A stretch of DNA of 64,000 nt, taken from CBDFKF01 sp965248765 (GTDB taxonomy: Bacteria; Pseudomonadota; Alphaproteobacteria; VGEJ01). Positions within the stretch are counted from its first letter, which is position 1. Every line of letters begins with the position of its first letter. Both the position numbers and the translations under genes were made by a program. The notes under the pieces were generated by a model, which saw only the letters and a program-made list of their open reading frames with translations, was not told the DNA's origin and ran no database searches. The stretch covers positions 2,356,001-2,420,000 of the forward strand of contig CBDFKF010000004.1 of the NCBI GenBank assembly GCA_965248765.1, read 5' to 3'. Below, in pieces: positions 38,001 through 47,150 of this stretch.

Positions 38001-40166
38001 CGGCACCCGCGAGTGGAAGATCACGATGTCGCCCGGCTCGTGATTGCGGACGTCCGCCCTCTGGGCGGCGGTCAGGTGCCGGTTCACATAGCGTTCGATC
38101 TCGATCTCGCGGCCATGCAATACCCCTTCCCGGGCGAGCCCCTCGCGCACCACGCGGTGGATCTCGGCACGGAGGAAATTGGTGGGCGCGAGGATCGCCG
38201 TTCCCGCGCGTTGCTCCTCATCGAGCGCGAGCCAGAGCCGGGCCGCCTCCTTGCCCAACTCCTCGTGCGGCACTTCGCGCACCTCGCCAAGCCCCCGCGC
38301 CGCTTCCGCCGCCCGGCCCTGTTGCAGAGCCTCCACGGCGCGCTTGAGGCCCGGATCGCGCTGGCGCAGGATCTCGTCCATCTCCGCCGTCGCGACGCCC
38401 GCATCCTGCAGGGCGCGAAACGGCTCACCCGCACTGACTGCGCGCAGCTGGCCGCGGTCGCCGACCAGCACCAGCCGCGCGATGCGCAGTCGCTCCGAGA
38501 TCCGCATCAGGAGCTCCATCTGCGCCGTCGACGTCATCGACGACTCATCCAGCACCAGCACCGAGTCCTCGTGCTCGCGCCGCGCGTTCGCCATCTTCCC
38601 CGCATTGCCGATGTCGCCGTAGCGCGTCAGGAACCATTGCAGGGTGCGCGCCCTGGCGCCGGTCTCGTCGGCCAGCACCCGGGCCGCCGCGGCCGACGGC
38701 GCAAGCAGGATCGCCTTCCGCTCGCCGATCAAACCCAGCGCCTCGCGCAGCATCGTTGTCTTGCCCGTCCCCGCTGCGCCCTGCACCGCGACGATCCGGT
38801 CGCGCGACAGCAGCATCGTGTGCACCGCCTCCCTCTGCCCCTCGGTGAGGGTCGTCTGTCCCATCCGATGCGATACGCGCGCTTGTTCCGTCAGCGCCTC
38901 CGCTGCGCCGAACCCATCGCGCATGCGGGCCACGATCTCGCGCTCCGAGCGCAGCGCGTCGCCCGTCACGAAGGAGCGTCCGCCCCGCACCTTGGCCTCC
39001 ACCAGGTGGCCGTCGGCCAACAGCCCCGTCACCGCCGCGTCGATCTCCCCGAGTTCGTGCCGGCCCGGCGCATGGCTCAGCGCGATCGCCCGGATGTCGC
39101 TCTCCCGGAATACCGACGCGCGCTCCGCGAGATGTTCCACCGCCCGCCAGACCACCTCACGGACGCTGAGCCCCGGGGGCTCGGGCCGCAGCTCCTCCTC
39201 CATCCGAACATAGGGCCGGCCTCGGGAGGTCTTTCGTGACTGGCGCCTGTCACGCTCGTGACCCCGCCGGGCGAGGCCGCGGTCGTGGGCAATCCCCTCC
39301 GCCCGCGCCTTCCACTCCGTCTTCAGCGTGTCGAGATCCTTGTCGACCTTGCGCTTGCGGGTGATCAGCGCCGCCTGCTGCGTCAGCGCCGCACTCCACG
39401 GAAGACCGTGCGCGTCCAGCCAGGCAAGAATCTCGCGGCGCCGCGACGAGAACGCGTCCAGCAACTCGCGCGGGTAGCCCGCGATCTCGAAGCCCGGAAC
39501 CATGCCGATCATCGTCGCCTCTGTGCGGTAGCCCAGCTCGATCAGCCTCCGGGCCAGCTCCTGGCGGTAATAGGCGCCGATCAGCTTTACGTTGCGGCGG
39601 ATCTCCGTGGGCTCCACGCTCCGCCACTCCCCAGCCCGGTTCCGCGTCATGTTGGCGAGGATGCAGTGCGTGTGGAGCTGCGGGTCCTGGTCCCGGCTCG
39701 TCAGGTGCCGGAACCCCGCCGCCACCAGACCGTCCGCTGCCACCCGGGGGCGCCGCCCCGTCGCCGGGTCGTAGCCGCGCGTCCGCAACAGCTCCGCCTC
39801 GACCCAATCGAGGGTCGACCTGACCGCCGCGTCGTGGGCCCCCAGCACCCGACGGTTGCCGTAGAGCAACGCTTCCAGTGACACCGACTTCGGCGCCGAC
39901 AGCGTGAGATCGACCCCCGGGCGGTGCTCGTGCTCCCCGTCGCGCGCCCGGCCCAGGCGGATCTCCGTTCCCGGCACGTAACCGGCAAGAACGCGCTCGA
40001 AGGTCCTGGGCGAGACGTGCTGCGGCAGACCCAGCGCCGCCGCCCCCTCGCCGTGCCAGAAGCTCGCCCGCCGGTGCCGGGGGTCGTTCTTGACGTAGTA
40101 GCCCTCGCGCTCGAAATACGCGACCGTCATGGCCGTCGAGCCGAGATCGCTCAGACTCGCGACCAA
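35019..40166 (-). CDS. traA: MobF-type conjugative relaxase/helicase
   Basis: A 1715-residue TrwC/TraI-like protein. Residues 1-300 are the relaxase: MVASLSDLGSTAMTVAYFER, SFWHGEGAAALGL, DLTLSAPKSVSLEALLYGNR and the three-histidine metal motif QDPQLHTHCILANMTR. Next is an SF1 helicase with Walker A VQGAAGTGKTTMLREALGLI, Walker B VLVLDESSMTSTAQMELLMR and RecD-like motifs (TTVHGAQGMTRDAAIGVLDT). The last 700 residues are arginine- and glutamate-rich helices, longer than in the plasmid prototypes. The name traA follows alphaproteobacterial plasmid usage, not the F pilin. The long frame looks intact. Confidence 0.93.
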   Translation of the reverse strand: MVASLSDLGSTAMTVAYFEREGYYVKNDPRHRRASFWHGEGAAALGLPQHVSPRTFERVLAGYVPGTEIRLGRARDGEHEHRPGVDLTLSAPKSVSLEALLYGNRRVLGAHDAAVRSTLDWVEAELLRTRGYDPATGRRPRVAADGLVAAGFRHLTSRDQDPQLHTHCILANMTRNRAGEWRSVEPTEIRRNVKLIGAYYRQELARRLIELGYRTEATMIGMVPGFEIAGYPRELLDAFSSRRREILAWLDAHGLPWSAALTQQAALITRKRKVDKDLDTLKTEWKARAEGIAHDRGLARRGHERDRRQSRKTSRGRPYVRMEEELRPEPPGLSVREVVWRAVEHLAERASVFRESDIRAIALSHAPGRHELGEIDAAVTGLLADGHLVEAKVRGGRSFVTGDALRSEREIVARMRDGFGAAEALTEQARVSHRMGQTTLTEGQREAVHTMLLSRDRIVAVQGAAGTGKTTMLREALGLIGERKAILLAPSAAAARVLADETGARARTLQWFLTRYGDIGNAGKMANARREHEDSVLVLDESSMTSTAQMELLMRISERLRIARLVLVGDRGQLRAVSAGEPFRALQDAGVATAEMDEILRQRDPGLKRAVEALQQGRAAEAARGLGEVREVPHEELGKEAARLWLALDEEQRAGTAILAPTNFLRAEIHRVVREGLAREGVLHGREIEIERYVNRHLTAAQRADVRNHEPGDIVIFHSRVPPLRVDEGDACRIVRAEGGLVFLDHPSGRTVRIRPGDSWVRYRFGIYETARIRIRAGDRVRWTRNDKRHGLFNGGEAVVLGIDSRRMRFDLGGGKPLSLAHGDPQLRHIDHAWSTTVHGAQGMTRDAAIGVLDTGHGRLTGQAGLYVEVSRARDRFVLVTDNLESLEEALEENDSVRLTAREAVGEADLPARPPEAAIRMLRDLRDDWRALLARAEAENTEFNRMDGYARIVTGVQALAAGLDLQPEMQGFVDEVRQRDTRMVKRRRDEHAFVQKAEMHCRQQPLLKWAAGERGLPVSELPEHAAWLAEGAALKETGRRMQEIPGFVGRIAAALGRIAQGFRLDEGERLREAAARHEANARRLGIDPGGMAGAARLVQRAEALGRHELPEAVRRTVEAWTLETEPPALETVHRLRPDHEEAGRRIEAFLRDCRHCLNAAAPAAEALDLRIDRAEKLRREGLRLLGEGEGAKLDDPARVRLSRAADERERVREAVDALGAEAQGLRSRAFMELSRSVDRQGLAARSDPVDLPAWGSLRVRAEALRGEAGLAPEAREAVDAVLARDARVEAEIAPVKAFLEEGALHLNRRVALDEGVRSLDRPSPDAILAWRERSQGLRETALNLLGESPADTREMQAAARLADMPRLQGRVREVLERLETLELRDEVAEFRKLAATVAGRARRHTLPLHAEGYGHATAMAQTLSSRAALTETARHEAAEWLDRDRSWKEELASARKLTGAQEQDVDTASLREAARLPAVTAAIRQEIARLARSPAPHHGMAWTGDEPLVAGDHIAWRAGGMEHHAAVAFPGDTGGMRASDTLLLRIARPADETALDDAGRIVEIRAQALRDGGCVRAAWSDEGLRQLEAARQHSVPSVACRLACSEPVAGDRIAWTEAAGRNGEVRTIEAVVATRIETPDGHEIALRVIRAFGPGAPEPGGSIRRTAGELTARGCFRAAWSDEARRVRVLNPSKEVQEQTPTLHRGRSHRRGISM

Positions 40167-40213
40167 CCCTCAGCCCCCGGCGGCAAACGCCGCGGCGCCC
40201 GCCGCCGCGCGGA

Positions 40214-41261
40214 TCACGGGTATTCGACGTCGAAGCTGCATCTGATCACCTGCTTCGTCCGCATGGACTTGCGCATGCAGTCCTGGACCTGCTTGCCATG
40301 ATGGTCCCACACCCCCTGCTTCCAGCCCCGAGTGTCGTCATAGGGGTCGAAGACACCGAACTCGCTCTGTCCGATCGCACCCACCACAGCAAACGATGGC
40401 GCGGCGAGCACCAAGGCGAGCGCCAGCGCCGGTAGTGTCCAGCGCCGAATGCGCGTCCACTCCTGCCCGGCCTCCTTCAGCGCCTTCCCCCTGGCCGTGT
40501 CGAAATCCTTCAGGAACTCGGAGCCCTTACTGGCGAGTTGCTCCACATTGCCGGCGGTCTTTTCGGCAGCAGCGCGCTGGGCCGCGCTGTTCGCCCCGAT
40601 GCTTTGCTCCATCCGCTCGGTCCAGGGTCCGATCGACCTCTCCAGACGGGTCACCATATGGTCGCCCGCGTCGAGCCGCTTCGACAGCGCCTTCGTCTCG
40701 CCGCGGCTGGTCTTTGCCTCGGCGGTCCACTCCCCGTAATACTTGGCGAGTTCCTGCTTGACCGCCTCCAGCTCCGACGATCTCCGGTCGAGGCCCTTCG
40801 CCGTGGCGTCGAGCGCCTGCACGACCCTGTCCAGCCCCTCCTCCAGGATCTTCAGCCGCGCCAACGCCGCGTCGAGATCGTGCTGTCCGCTCTTCAGCCC
40901 TTCGATCTGCTTGCCGGTCGACGCCAGGATCTCCGAAATCGCCGCCTTGACGTCGTTGACCCACTCGGTCGCCGCGCCGATCTGCTCCGCCTGCTCGGCG
41001 ATGGTCCGAACCGCCGCGGCAAGATCGGCCTCGCCAGCCGCCGGGCCCGCGACCTTCTCCTCCAGGCCCTCCAGCAGGGCGAGAATCCGCCGCTGGCGGG
41101 GAAGTCCGGGGTGGTGGCGACGAGGCACTTGCACGCGGCCGGCGCGGCTTCTCCCGACCCCCTGCCGGCTCCGTTCCCTCCTTCGGCGGACCGAACAGAA
41201 GACTCCGATCCTCATCCTCCGACGGCGGCGGCTCGTTTTCATCGTTGTTGGTGGAATTCAT
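40214..41261 (-). pseudogene. coiled-coil membrane protein of the transfer region, apparent frameshift
   Basis: The N-terminal part starts MNSTNNDENEPPPSEDEDRS at 41261 behind a GGAGAGGAG ribosome site. The remainder lies in another frame from about 41100: LLEGLEEKVAGPAAGEADLA, long coiled coils (ISEILASTGKQIEGLKSGQH, KQELAKYYGEWTAEAKT), one transmembrane helix (WTLPALALALVLAAPSFAVV) and a tail with a C...C pair. One base change in frame near 41095-41110 would join them, so this is either a broken gene or an assembly error. It lies 47 bp upstream of the relaxase on the same strand. Function unknown. Confidence 0.6.
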
Positions 41262-41893
41262 GGCGCGCTCCTCTCCTGCCGACATGCGAAAGGCACGTCA
41301 GCAATGCCGGCCACCGCGCCACCTCCCCGATCCGCGTGACGCGGACCGCAGGACGGCCAACCCGCCGGCAGAATAGCACCCATCGCCGAAGACCTTTCCA
41401 AACAATTGGGGGAGAAGGCGGGAGCACGACATAGACGTCCAAATTGGCGCCGGGGAGATGCTCGTGGGCAGCCGACGATATGGCCGGAATACAGCGACGA
41501 GAGCTGGGGCGGACATCTTCGCCACCGCCACGGCCTGGATCTGGCGCGGGATCAGATCGCGGCCACGGTTGGCACGAGCGCGGGCACGGTAGCGCATGTT
41601 CCGGGACGGGATCGGGAAAACCAGCTTTGCGCGGAGAGCTTTCGAGCTCGCTTAAGCGATTTGGACCCGGTCCGCGCATCTCCATGAGGGCCCCCGGCGT
41701 GTGACGTGCCGCATCGAGAGGCCGGACACACGACAGCACCTGACCGAATTTGTCGAGCCGACCAAAGAAACCGCTTGCGTCTACGGGGGCGCCCACACAC
41801 GCGCAATGCTGAGCCCTATGAATCAAAAGCAATCAACAATTTGGCGCGCCGATCGGCGTCCACTTCGCGCGCCGAATAACAGGCCTCATGAGA
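41262..41893. other. 630-bp gap without a recognised gene
   Basis: Only short frames without recognisable similarity. It separates the relaxase pair from an autotransporter fragment and probably marks a recombination scar in the transfer module. Confidence 0.4.
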
Positions 41894-41920
41894 AAAGGGG
41901 CCGCAGGGCCGGCCCCCTTT
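41894..41920 (-). terminator. intrinsic terminator after autotransporter fragment
   Basis: On the minus strand AAAGGGGGCC then GGCCCTGC then GGCCCCTTTT: a GC-rich stem with a T run, 30 bp after the stop codon at 41950. Confidence 0.6.
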
Positions 41921-41949
41921 CGCGTGGTCCGCGCGGCGACGTGAGGCCT

Positions 41950-42999
41950 TTACGGCTGGAAGGCCATCGCCAGGACGGCGGCGAGGGTACCCTCCAGCGC
42001 CAGCCGCAGACGGTTGGCGTTCACCGTCTGCTTCTCGATCAGGTCGTCGTTGCCCGCGATCTCGACCCCCGCAACCGTCGCCTCGCCCTTGAGACGCAGG
42101 TTCGTCGTGCCGCCCTCGATCAACGACCCGTCGGTCATCAAAGGCCCACTCGCGCCCAGCGCCACGGTCTTGAGCGTCGTATCGCTGCGCCTTACGGGGT
42201 TGCCGGGATCAATGCGACGCACCTGCTCGTCGTCGATCTCGATCTCGCCCCGGCCGTAGCCCAGCGTCGCCCAGAGACCGAGACCCTGCGGCGACGACCA
42301 GCCGAGATAGGGATGCACGCTGGTCATGCGGCTCTCATAGTCGCCGCTCGCCGGTGCCGGCCCAGTGCCGTCGGTATAGTCGAACTCGCCGATCGAGCGC
42401 GACAGCGCGAGCCCGGCCAGGACACCCTTGCGCAGACAGCCGTCAATGCCGAGCTGGCCGGTCAGCACCGTGCCGTCCCAGGCGAAGGCGGACTCCGTGC
42501 TCTCGAGCGCCTGCCGCTCGCCACGGCCCCACACTACCGGCCCGCCGCCCGCCCTGTCGCCGCTCGCCGCCGCGAGCGGCAGCCGGAAGGACGAGCCCGC
42601 CAGCACATCCTCGAGGGTGAGAGTGCCGTCCTCGAGGGCCTGCACATTGGATCGCGGCGCGTCATGGAGCGTCGATCCGCCGGCCAAGCTATAGGCGGCC
42701 GCCCGCTTGCCGCACGGATCGTCCATGCGCGCGCCGATCGCCCGGTTGGTGACATCGGCGACGGTCAGCGCGTGCTTGGAGAGAATCTCGGCGTTGAGGC
42801 GCCGGAAGCGCAGCGGGATCGCGACGCCTTCATCGTCGGTGATGGTAAACATCGCCTGAGCCGGCGCGACTGCCTCCACGCCCGAGAGCGGCGAACCGAA
42901 GCCCAGCATCACCGTCTCGTTACGATAGCCGTCATCTTGTTCGGCCTTGATGGTGAAGGTCCTGGCGTCTTCACCCGCACCGAATTCGAGCGATCCCAC
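41950..42999 (-). pseudogene. autotransporter beta-barrel fragment
   Basis: About 350 residues from an outer-membrane autotransporter. The first part resembles a Calx-beta-type repeat (FGAGEDARTFTIKAEQDDGY), then an AIGARMDDPC linker and a barrel (GQLGIDGCLRKGVLAGLALS, TSVHPYLGWSSPQGLGLWAT, LRLKGEATVAGVEIAGND, ANRLRLALEG). The N-terminal passenger is missing, cut where an IS fragment begins near 43000. The barrel end is also atypical: after LRLALEG it runs into TLAAVLAMAFQP and stops, short of the terminal strands. Confidence 0.75.
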
Positions 43000-43012
43000 C
43001 TCCCGGTCCGTC

Positions 43013-43545
43013 GCACCCTGGATAAGTTGGGGATCCCCTCAACGACGTTTTACCGCTGGTATGAGCGATATCGAGCCTTCGCCGAGGCCGGACTTGAAGA
43101 CCGCACCAGCGGCCCCGGCCGGGTGTGGAACCGCATCCCAGACGACATCCGCTGCCAGATCGTGGATCTGGCCCTGGACGAACCGGAACTCTCGCCCCGG
43201 GAGCTGGCCATGACGTTCACCGATACGAGGGGCTACTTCGTCTCGGAAGCGTCCGTCTATCGCCTGCTCAAGGCCCACGACCTGATCACCAGCCCGGCCT
43301 TCGTCGTTATCAAGGCGGCGGATGAGTTCCGCGACAAGACCACAGTCCCCGAACCAGCTATGGCAGACCCACTTCACCTACCTCAAAGTCATCGGCTGGG
43401 GCTGGTTCCATCTGTCGACCATCCTCGACGACTTCTCGCGCTACATCATTGCCTGGAAGCTGTGCACCACCATGCGGGCTGAAGACGTGACCGACACGCT
43501 CAAGCTGGCCCTCGAGGCATCGGATCCTAGCGTGTACCGGGACGC
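43013..43545 (+). pseudogene. IS3/IS481-like transposase fragment
   Basis: Two frames encode one broken transposase: RRTLDKLGIPSTTFYRWYER and FVSEASVYRLLKAHDLITSP, then after a frameshift near 43340 QLWQTHFTYLKVIGWGWFHL and LDDFSRYIIAWKLCTT (first catalytic Asp region, changed from the usual QTDFTY). The C-terminal catalytic half is absent. It ends at a palindrome at 43553. Confidence 0.8.
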
Positions 43546-43552
43546 CCTAAAC

Positions 43553-43615
43553 TCACAAACCAAGTGCAACGCCGAGGTTTATGAGGAAGGCCTCGGCGTT
43601 GCACTTGAAATGTGA
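43553..43615. repeat. 63-bp near-perfect palindrome
   Basis: Arms of 25 bp (43553-43577 and 43591-43615) match at 22 positions, with 17 consecutive perfect pairs (CAAGTGCAACGCCGAGG) around a 13-nt loop. The outer bases are TCACA/TGTGA. May be a miniature transposon or two abutted IS ends. Confidence 0.7.
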
Positions 43616-43793
43616 ATCCAGCCCGGCGACAAATCCATACTTATGCGATGAACCAAAGTCCGACAGACTGCTACGTAGATGAACCAGACTCTAGCGGACG
43701 ACACCGGCATCTTCGAGCCGCGCACGAGCGAGAACGGCGTCTCCCTCTGCGCGAGCGGCAAATTTGCATGCGCGGCCGCGGCGGCTGACGAAC

Positions 43794-44951
43794 ATGCGTA
43801 ATCAGGATCGCCTTTTGAACCGCGCCGACCTCTACAGTCTCAGGATTCTTGTCCTTGCCATCGTGGGATGTTCGTTCTCCGGTACCGCCACGGCAGCCAG
43901 CTTCACGATATCCGGTGGAGTGACGGAAACCAGCCCACAAACGCTCGATGCCGGTGAGACCGGAGTTATCGAAGCAGAGGGCCGGCTCGAAACATCCGGC
44001 ACGGCGGTCAGGATGACCGGCGCCACTCTCACCAACGGCGGAACGATTGCGACCATCGGGGATGGCGAACACGGGATTGCGTCGGGCGGCGCCGACAGCA
44101 CCATTACCATCACGGGCACCGGCCGAGTAGCCACCGGGAGTGATCGCGCGCATGGCATTTATTCGGATGGCGCCAACGTGACGATCACGAGCGAGGGCGG
44201 CATCGCGACCACGGGAAACAGCGCGAGCGGCATCTACTCGCTGGGTGCCGATGCACGAATAACCCATCGGGGAGTGATTACCACCGACGGCGAAGGGGAT
44301 GCGGACTCCGGAGTCGCCGCGTACGGCATTTTCGCCCGAGGCGCCCGCAGCAGCGTCACGGTTGAGGGCGACGGCACGATTGCCACCACGGGGGCGCGTG
44401 CGCATGGCGTTTTCTCTTACCAAAGCGCCGACGCGAACATCATCATTGACGGAAGGATAGAGACGACAGGCCGGGGCGCGCACGGCATTATCGCGGACGG
44501 CGACGGTGCGGACATTACGGTCAGCGGGCAGGTTTTGTCGACCGGAGACGGCGCCAGCGCGATTCGCGGAGATGTCCACCCGCTCGAAGACCCGGGACGG
44601 AAAGGGAGCGATCAGACCGTGCGCCTTCTACCCGGCGCGAGTATCAAAGGCGGGATCGCCTTGGGCGATGGCAACGACGAGATGCACCTGACATTGGAGC
44701 ACATCGTTCATCCCGGGCTGGACGGGATCGATCTCGGCGCCGGCGATGACAGGGTCGTGATCAGATTGGGGAACGACGCGGACTCCGTGTTGCACAGGCC
44801 CGATAGCTCGCTGGCGACCACCTTCGAGCACGCCGAAAACATAGTGTTCGAGAACGCAGCGGGCGTCCCGGAGACGAAGCCCGCGACCTCGGTCTCGATC
44901 ACGGAGCTGGGCGCATCGCCCGAGCAGGTGAGCGTTCGGAGCCGCACATAG
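43794..44951 (+). pseudogene. autotransporter passenger fragment (beta-helix)
   Basis: Starts MRNQDRLLNRADLYSLRILV with a signal peptide (VLAIVGCSFSGTATAA), followed by about twelve beta-helix turns of 20-25 residues (TLTNGGTIATIGDGEHGIAS, NVTITSEGGIATTGNSASGI). The passenger sequence ends near 44868; the last 28 codons are the antisense of traB. No barrel follows, so the product could not be surface-anchored. A 39-codon frame upstream (43679-43798) shows no family. Confidence 0.75.
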
Positions 44952-45739
44952 ACCTTCTCCGAGGAGAGATCGCCGTAAGCCGCCCCGGTGACCGTGCAGC
45001 CCACGATATCGACGGTGAGCGCCGCGCCGTCCTCGGCGGCGCTATGGGCGGGACCGGTCAGGCGCAGCAGCACCGGGCGCGGATCGCCCTGGGAGCGGAC
45101 CCCGGCCGACGCATCGACACCGGAGAGCACGACGGCTTCCGCATGGCTCCCGGCCGGGAGATAAGCCCCGAGCGGCTTTGCCGCCTCGCCGGTTGCCGCG
45201 TCCTCGCCGGTGTCGAGCTCGAACTCGAGCATCATCGGCGCGACCGGCAGCATCGCGTCGCCCGACCCGGGTCTCGTGCCGGACGCGGGACGTCCCGCCG
45301 GCCCAAAATAGCTATCGGGCGCGGCCGCCCCTTGCGCGGCGCCCGGCGGGTTGTCCTGCTGGCCCGTATCGAGCCTGCGGCCGAGCTCGCCGATCAGCGC
45401 CGCCTGGCGGTCGATGACGGCACGCGCGTCCGAAGCATTCTCGCGCAGTTGCGTCTGCAGCCGGGTGTTTTCGGTCTCCAGGCGTCCGTTGCGCGCCTCC
45501 ATGTCGCGGAGCCGCGTCTCGATGCCGCCGATACGGACCTCGGAGCGCCGCACCCAGCTCGCTTCCGCGGTGCTCTCATCGGCGAGCTCGGCATCGATCC
45601 CGCTCAGCGGTGCGGGCCGCTTGTCGCCGGACTGCCCGAGCCAGACCGCGACGACCACCAGCACCGCCGCGGTCAGGCCCGAGAACAGCACCAGTTGATT
45701 ACGCCGGATGCGCCGCGTCGATCGATCGCCCGTGCTCAT
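44708..45739 (-). CDS. traB: conjugal transfer protein TraB, 3' truncated
   Basis: F-type T4SS core protein (VirB10-like) that spans the envelope. It starts MSTGDRSTRRIRRNQLVLFS with a transmembrane segment (FSGLTAAVLVVVAVWLGQSG), then a coiled coil (RLRDMEARNGRLETENTRLQ) and the secretin-like domain (GAYLPAGSHAEAVVLSGVDA, EDGAALTVDIVGCTVTGAAY). The native sequence ends about 44870 with VIETEVAGFV; beyond it the frame runs antisense through the autotransporter fragment to 44708. The missing C terminus should contain the outer-membrane antenna. The ATG overlaps the traK stop codon. Confidence 0.88.
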   Translation of the reverse strand: MSTGDRSTRRIRRNQLVLFSGLTAAVLVVVAVWLGQSGDKRPAPLSGIDAELADESTAEASWVRRSEVRIGGIETRLRDMEARNGRLETENTRLQTQLRENASDARAVIDRQAALIGELGRRLDTGQQDNPPGAAQGAAAPDSYFGPAGRPASGTRPGSGDAMLPVAPMMLEFELDTGEDAATGEAAKPLGAYLPAGSHAEAVVLSGVDASAGVRSQGDPRPVLLRLTGPAHSAAEDGAALTVDIVGCTVTGAAYGDLSSEKVYVRLRTLTCSGDAPSSVIETEVAGFVSGTPAAFSNTMFSACSKVVASELSGLCNTESASFPNLITTLSSPAPRSIPSSPG

Positions 45740-46583
45740 CGCGCTTCTCCATCGGATGCGGTTCGACGGCCGTGCACGATCACCGCCAGACGTCCGCCGG
45801 CGGGACCGCTCGCGGTCGTGGACATCCACGCCGCCGCGATGCCGGGACCGGAGAGGGAGGCGAGATGGGCCGCATCCTCGGGAAGGCCGGCCGGCGCCTC
45901 GAGGACCCGGGCGGTGAAGCGCGGGCCGCGCCAGGTCTCGATGGTCGGGATGGTCTCGCCAGGTTCTGTGGCGGCCGCCTCGATCACATAGTCCGGCAGC
46001 GGCTCGCGGCGCGCGATGGCCCGGATGAGCGCAACCAGCGTGCTGCGATAGGGATCGCTCTCGAGCGCATCCTCCCCCGCCACGGGCACCACCACGTCCG
46101 CATTGCGGATCAGGATCTGCGCCGAGTCCCGCTCGGCAACGGTCAGCATGAGCCGATAGGTGAAGCGCTGCTCGGTGCCGATGAACAGCGTCACCGAGTC
46201 CGCCTGCTCCTGCCGTCCTTCGGCGGGAACCGCGGCGGGGCGGAGATAAAGATCGCCGCGGGCCGCGTCGTGCTCGACCGTGAAGCCGTCGGGCGCGCGG
46301 ACCACCCGCGCGATGCGGTCGCCCTCGAGCGCGATGCGGCTGACCGCCTTGCCCGAGATCTCGGCGGTGAGCTCGGCATGATCGGTGGCGCTAAGGATCT
46401 GCATCGCCCAGGCCGGTGCGCTGGCACACATATATATAAAGAGTGCCGCTATATAAAGAGTGCCGCGGCGAGGACCGCGAGGCGGACGGGTCCCGTGACC
46501 CAATGGCAGGGTGCCGTCCCGCCGCCATGCGCGGTCCTGGCCTGCCCCTTACCGAATTCCGGTTTGGTGTTCGTCGTATTCAT
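45736..46583 (-). pseudogene. traK: TraK (secretin-like), broken by a 17-bp tandem duplication
   Basis: TraK is the VirB9-like outer-membrane component of F-type pilus systems. The true start is ATG 46583, overlapping the traE stop (ATGA), and gives MNTTNTKPEFGKGQARTAHG. In the signal peptide the 17-bp unit at 46433-46449 is repeated at 46450-46466. This shifts the frame and creates a TAG after LAVLAAALFI. The rest of the gene is intact (MQILSATDHAELTAEISGKA, ADSVTLFIGTEQRFTYRLML), so loss of one unit would restore it. A frame open from 46503 could still make the mature part without the correct leader. Confidence 0.9.
46433..46466. repeat. 17-bp tandem duplication inside traK
   Basis: TATATAAAGAGTGCCGC occurs twice head to tail. 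Seventeen is not a multiple of three, so the second copy shifts the traK reading frame. Confidence 0.95.
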
Positions 46584-47137
46584 CTTGAATCCTCTCGTTC
46601 CTCGAAGCGCAGCAATCCGATCCGCCCGCCGTCGATCCGGAACACGAGCCGGTAGCGCTTGCGCACCCGTATCGCTTCCTCGCCACCGATCCAGGTGACG
46701 AGCTCGCCCGAGACCTCGGCGGCGAGCGCGTCCGGCTCGACGTCGATGCGCCCGGGATAGAAGGCGGTCGCGAGATCGCGCTTCGCCATCCGGTCGGCTT
46801 CCGCCTCCACCCAGGCGCCGATCGCGCCCCTTGCCGAGGCGTCCGACATGCGTGCCGCCGCCTCGCGGACGTGGCCGGCGTTCTCCGGCGTCAGGGTCAA
46901 AAGGGTGATCGCGACCGTGCGCGCGGTATCCTCGAGATAGCGCCGTCCGGCCCAGCTCTCGCCCACCATCCAGCTCGGCCCCGAGACCGCCGGCACCAGC
47001 AGCGCCATGCCCTCGCGATTGACGAGACCATGGCTCAGCACCAGGTTGGCGAGCATCGAGAGACCGAGCAGACCCGCGAGCACGATCCGCATGTCGCGCA
47101 CGCGCCTGCGGTCGGCTTCCATGGCGTGGCGGTTCAT
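46580..47137 (-). CDS. traE: conjugal transfer protein TraE
   Basis: A 185-residue VirB5/VirB8-like TraE inner-membrane protein: one N-terminal transmembrane helix (MRIVLAGLLGLSMLANLVLS) and a periplasmic domain with YLEDTARTVAITLLTLTPEN and AFYPGRIDVEPDALAAEVSG. Order traA-traL-traE-traK-traB on the minus strand is that of F-type systems. It starts 13 bp after traL and overlaps traK. Confidence 0.92.
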   Translation of the reverse strand: MNRHAMEADRRRVRDMRIVLAGLLGLSMLANLVLSHGLVNREGMALLVPAVSGPSWMVGESWAGRRYLEDTARTVAITLLTLTPENAGHVREAAARMSDASARGAIGAWVEAEADRMAKRDLATAFYPGRIDVEPDALAAEVSGELVTWIGGEEAIRVRKRYRLVFRIDGGRIGLLRFEEREDSR

Positions 47138-47150
47138 GGGCAGCTCCGCC

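Noticed and set aside
34560..39239. Very long plus-strand frames opposite the relaxase gene
   Set aside because: They are antisense shadows of the relaxase, low in complexity and without recognisable domains.
41406..41687. 93-codon plus-strand frame
   Set aside because: Low-complexity composition and no similarity to known families. Probably chance in high-GC DNA.
43679..43798. 39-codon frame before the autotransporter fragment
   Set aside because: No ribosome site and no recognisable family. It could be leftover coding sequence of an interrupted gene.
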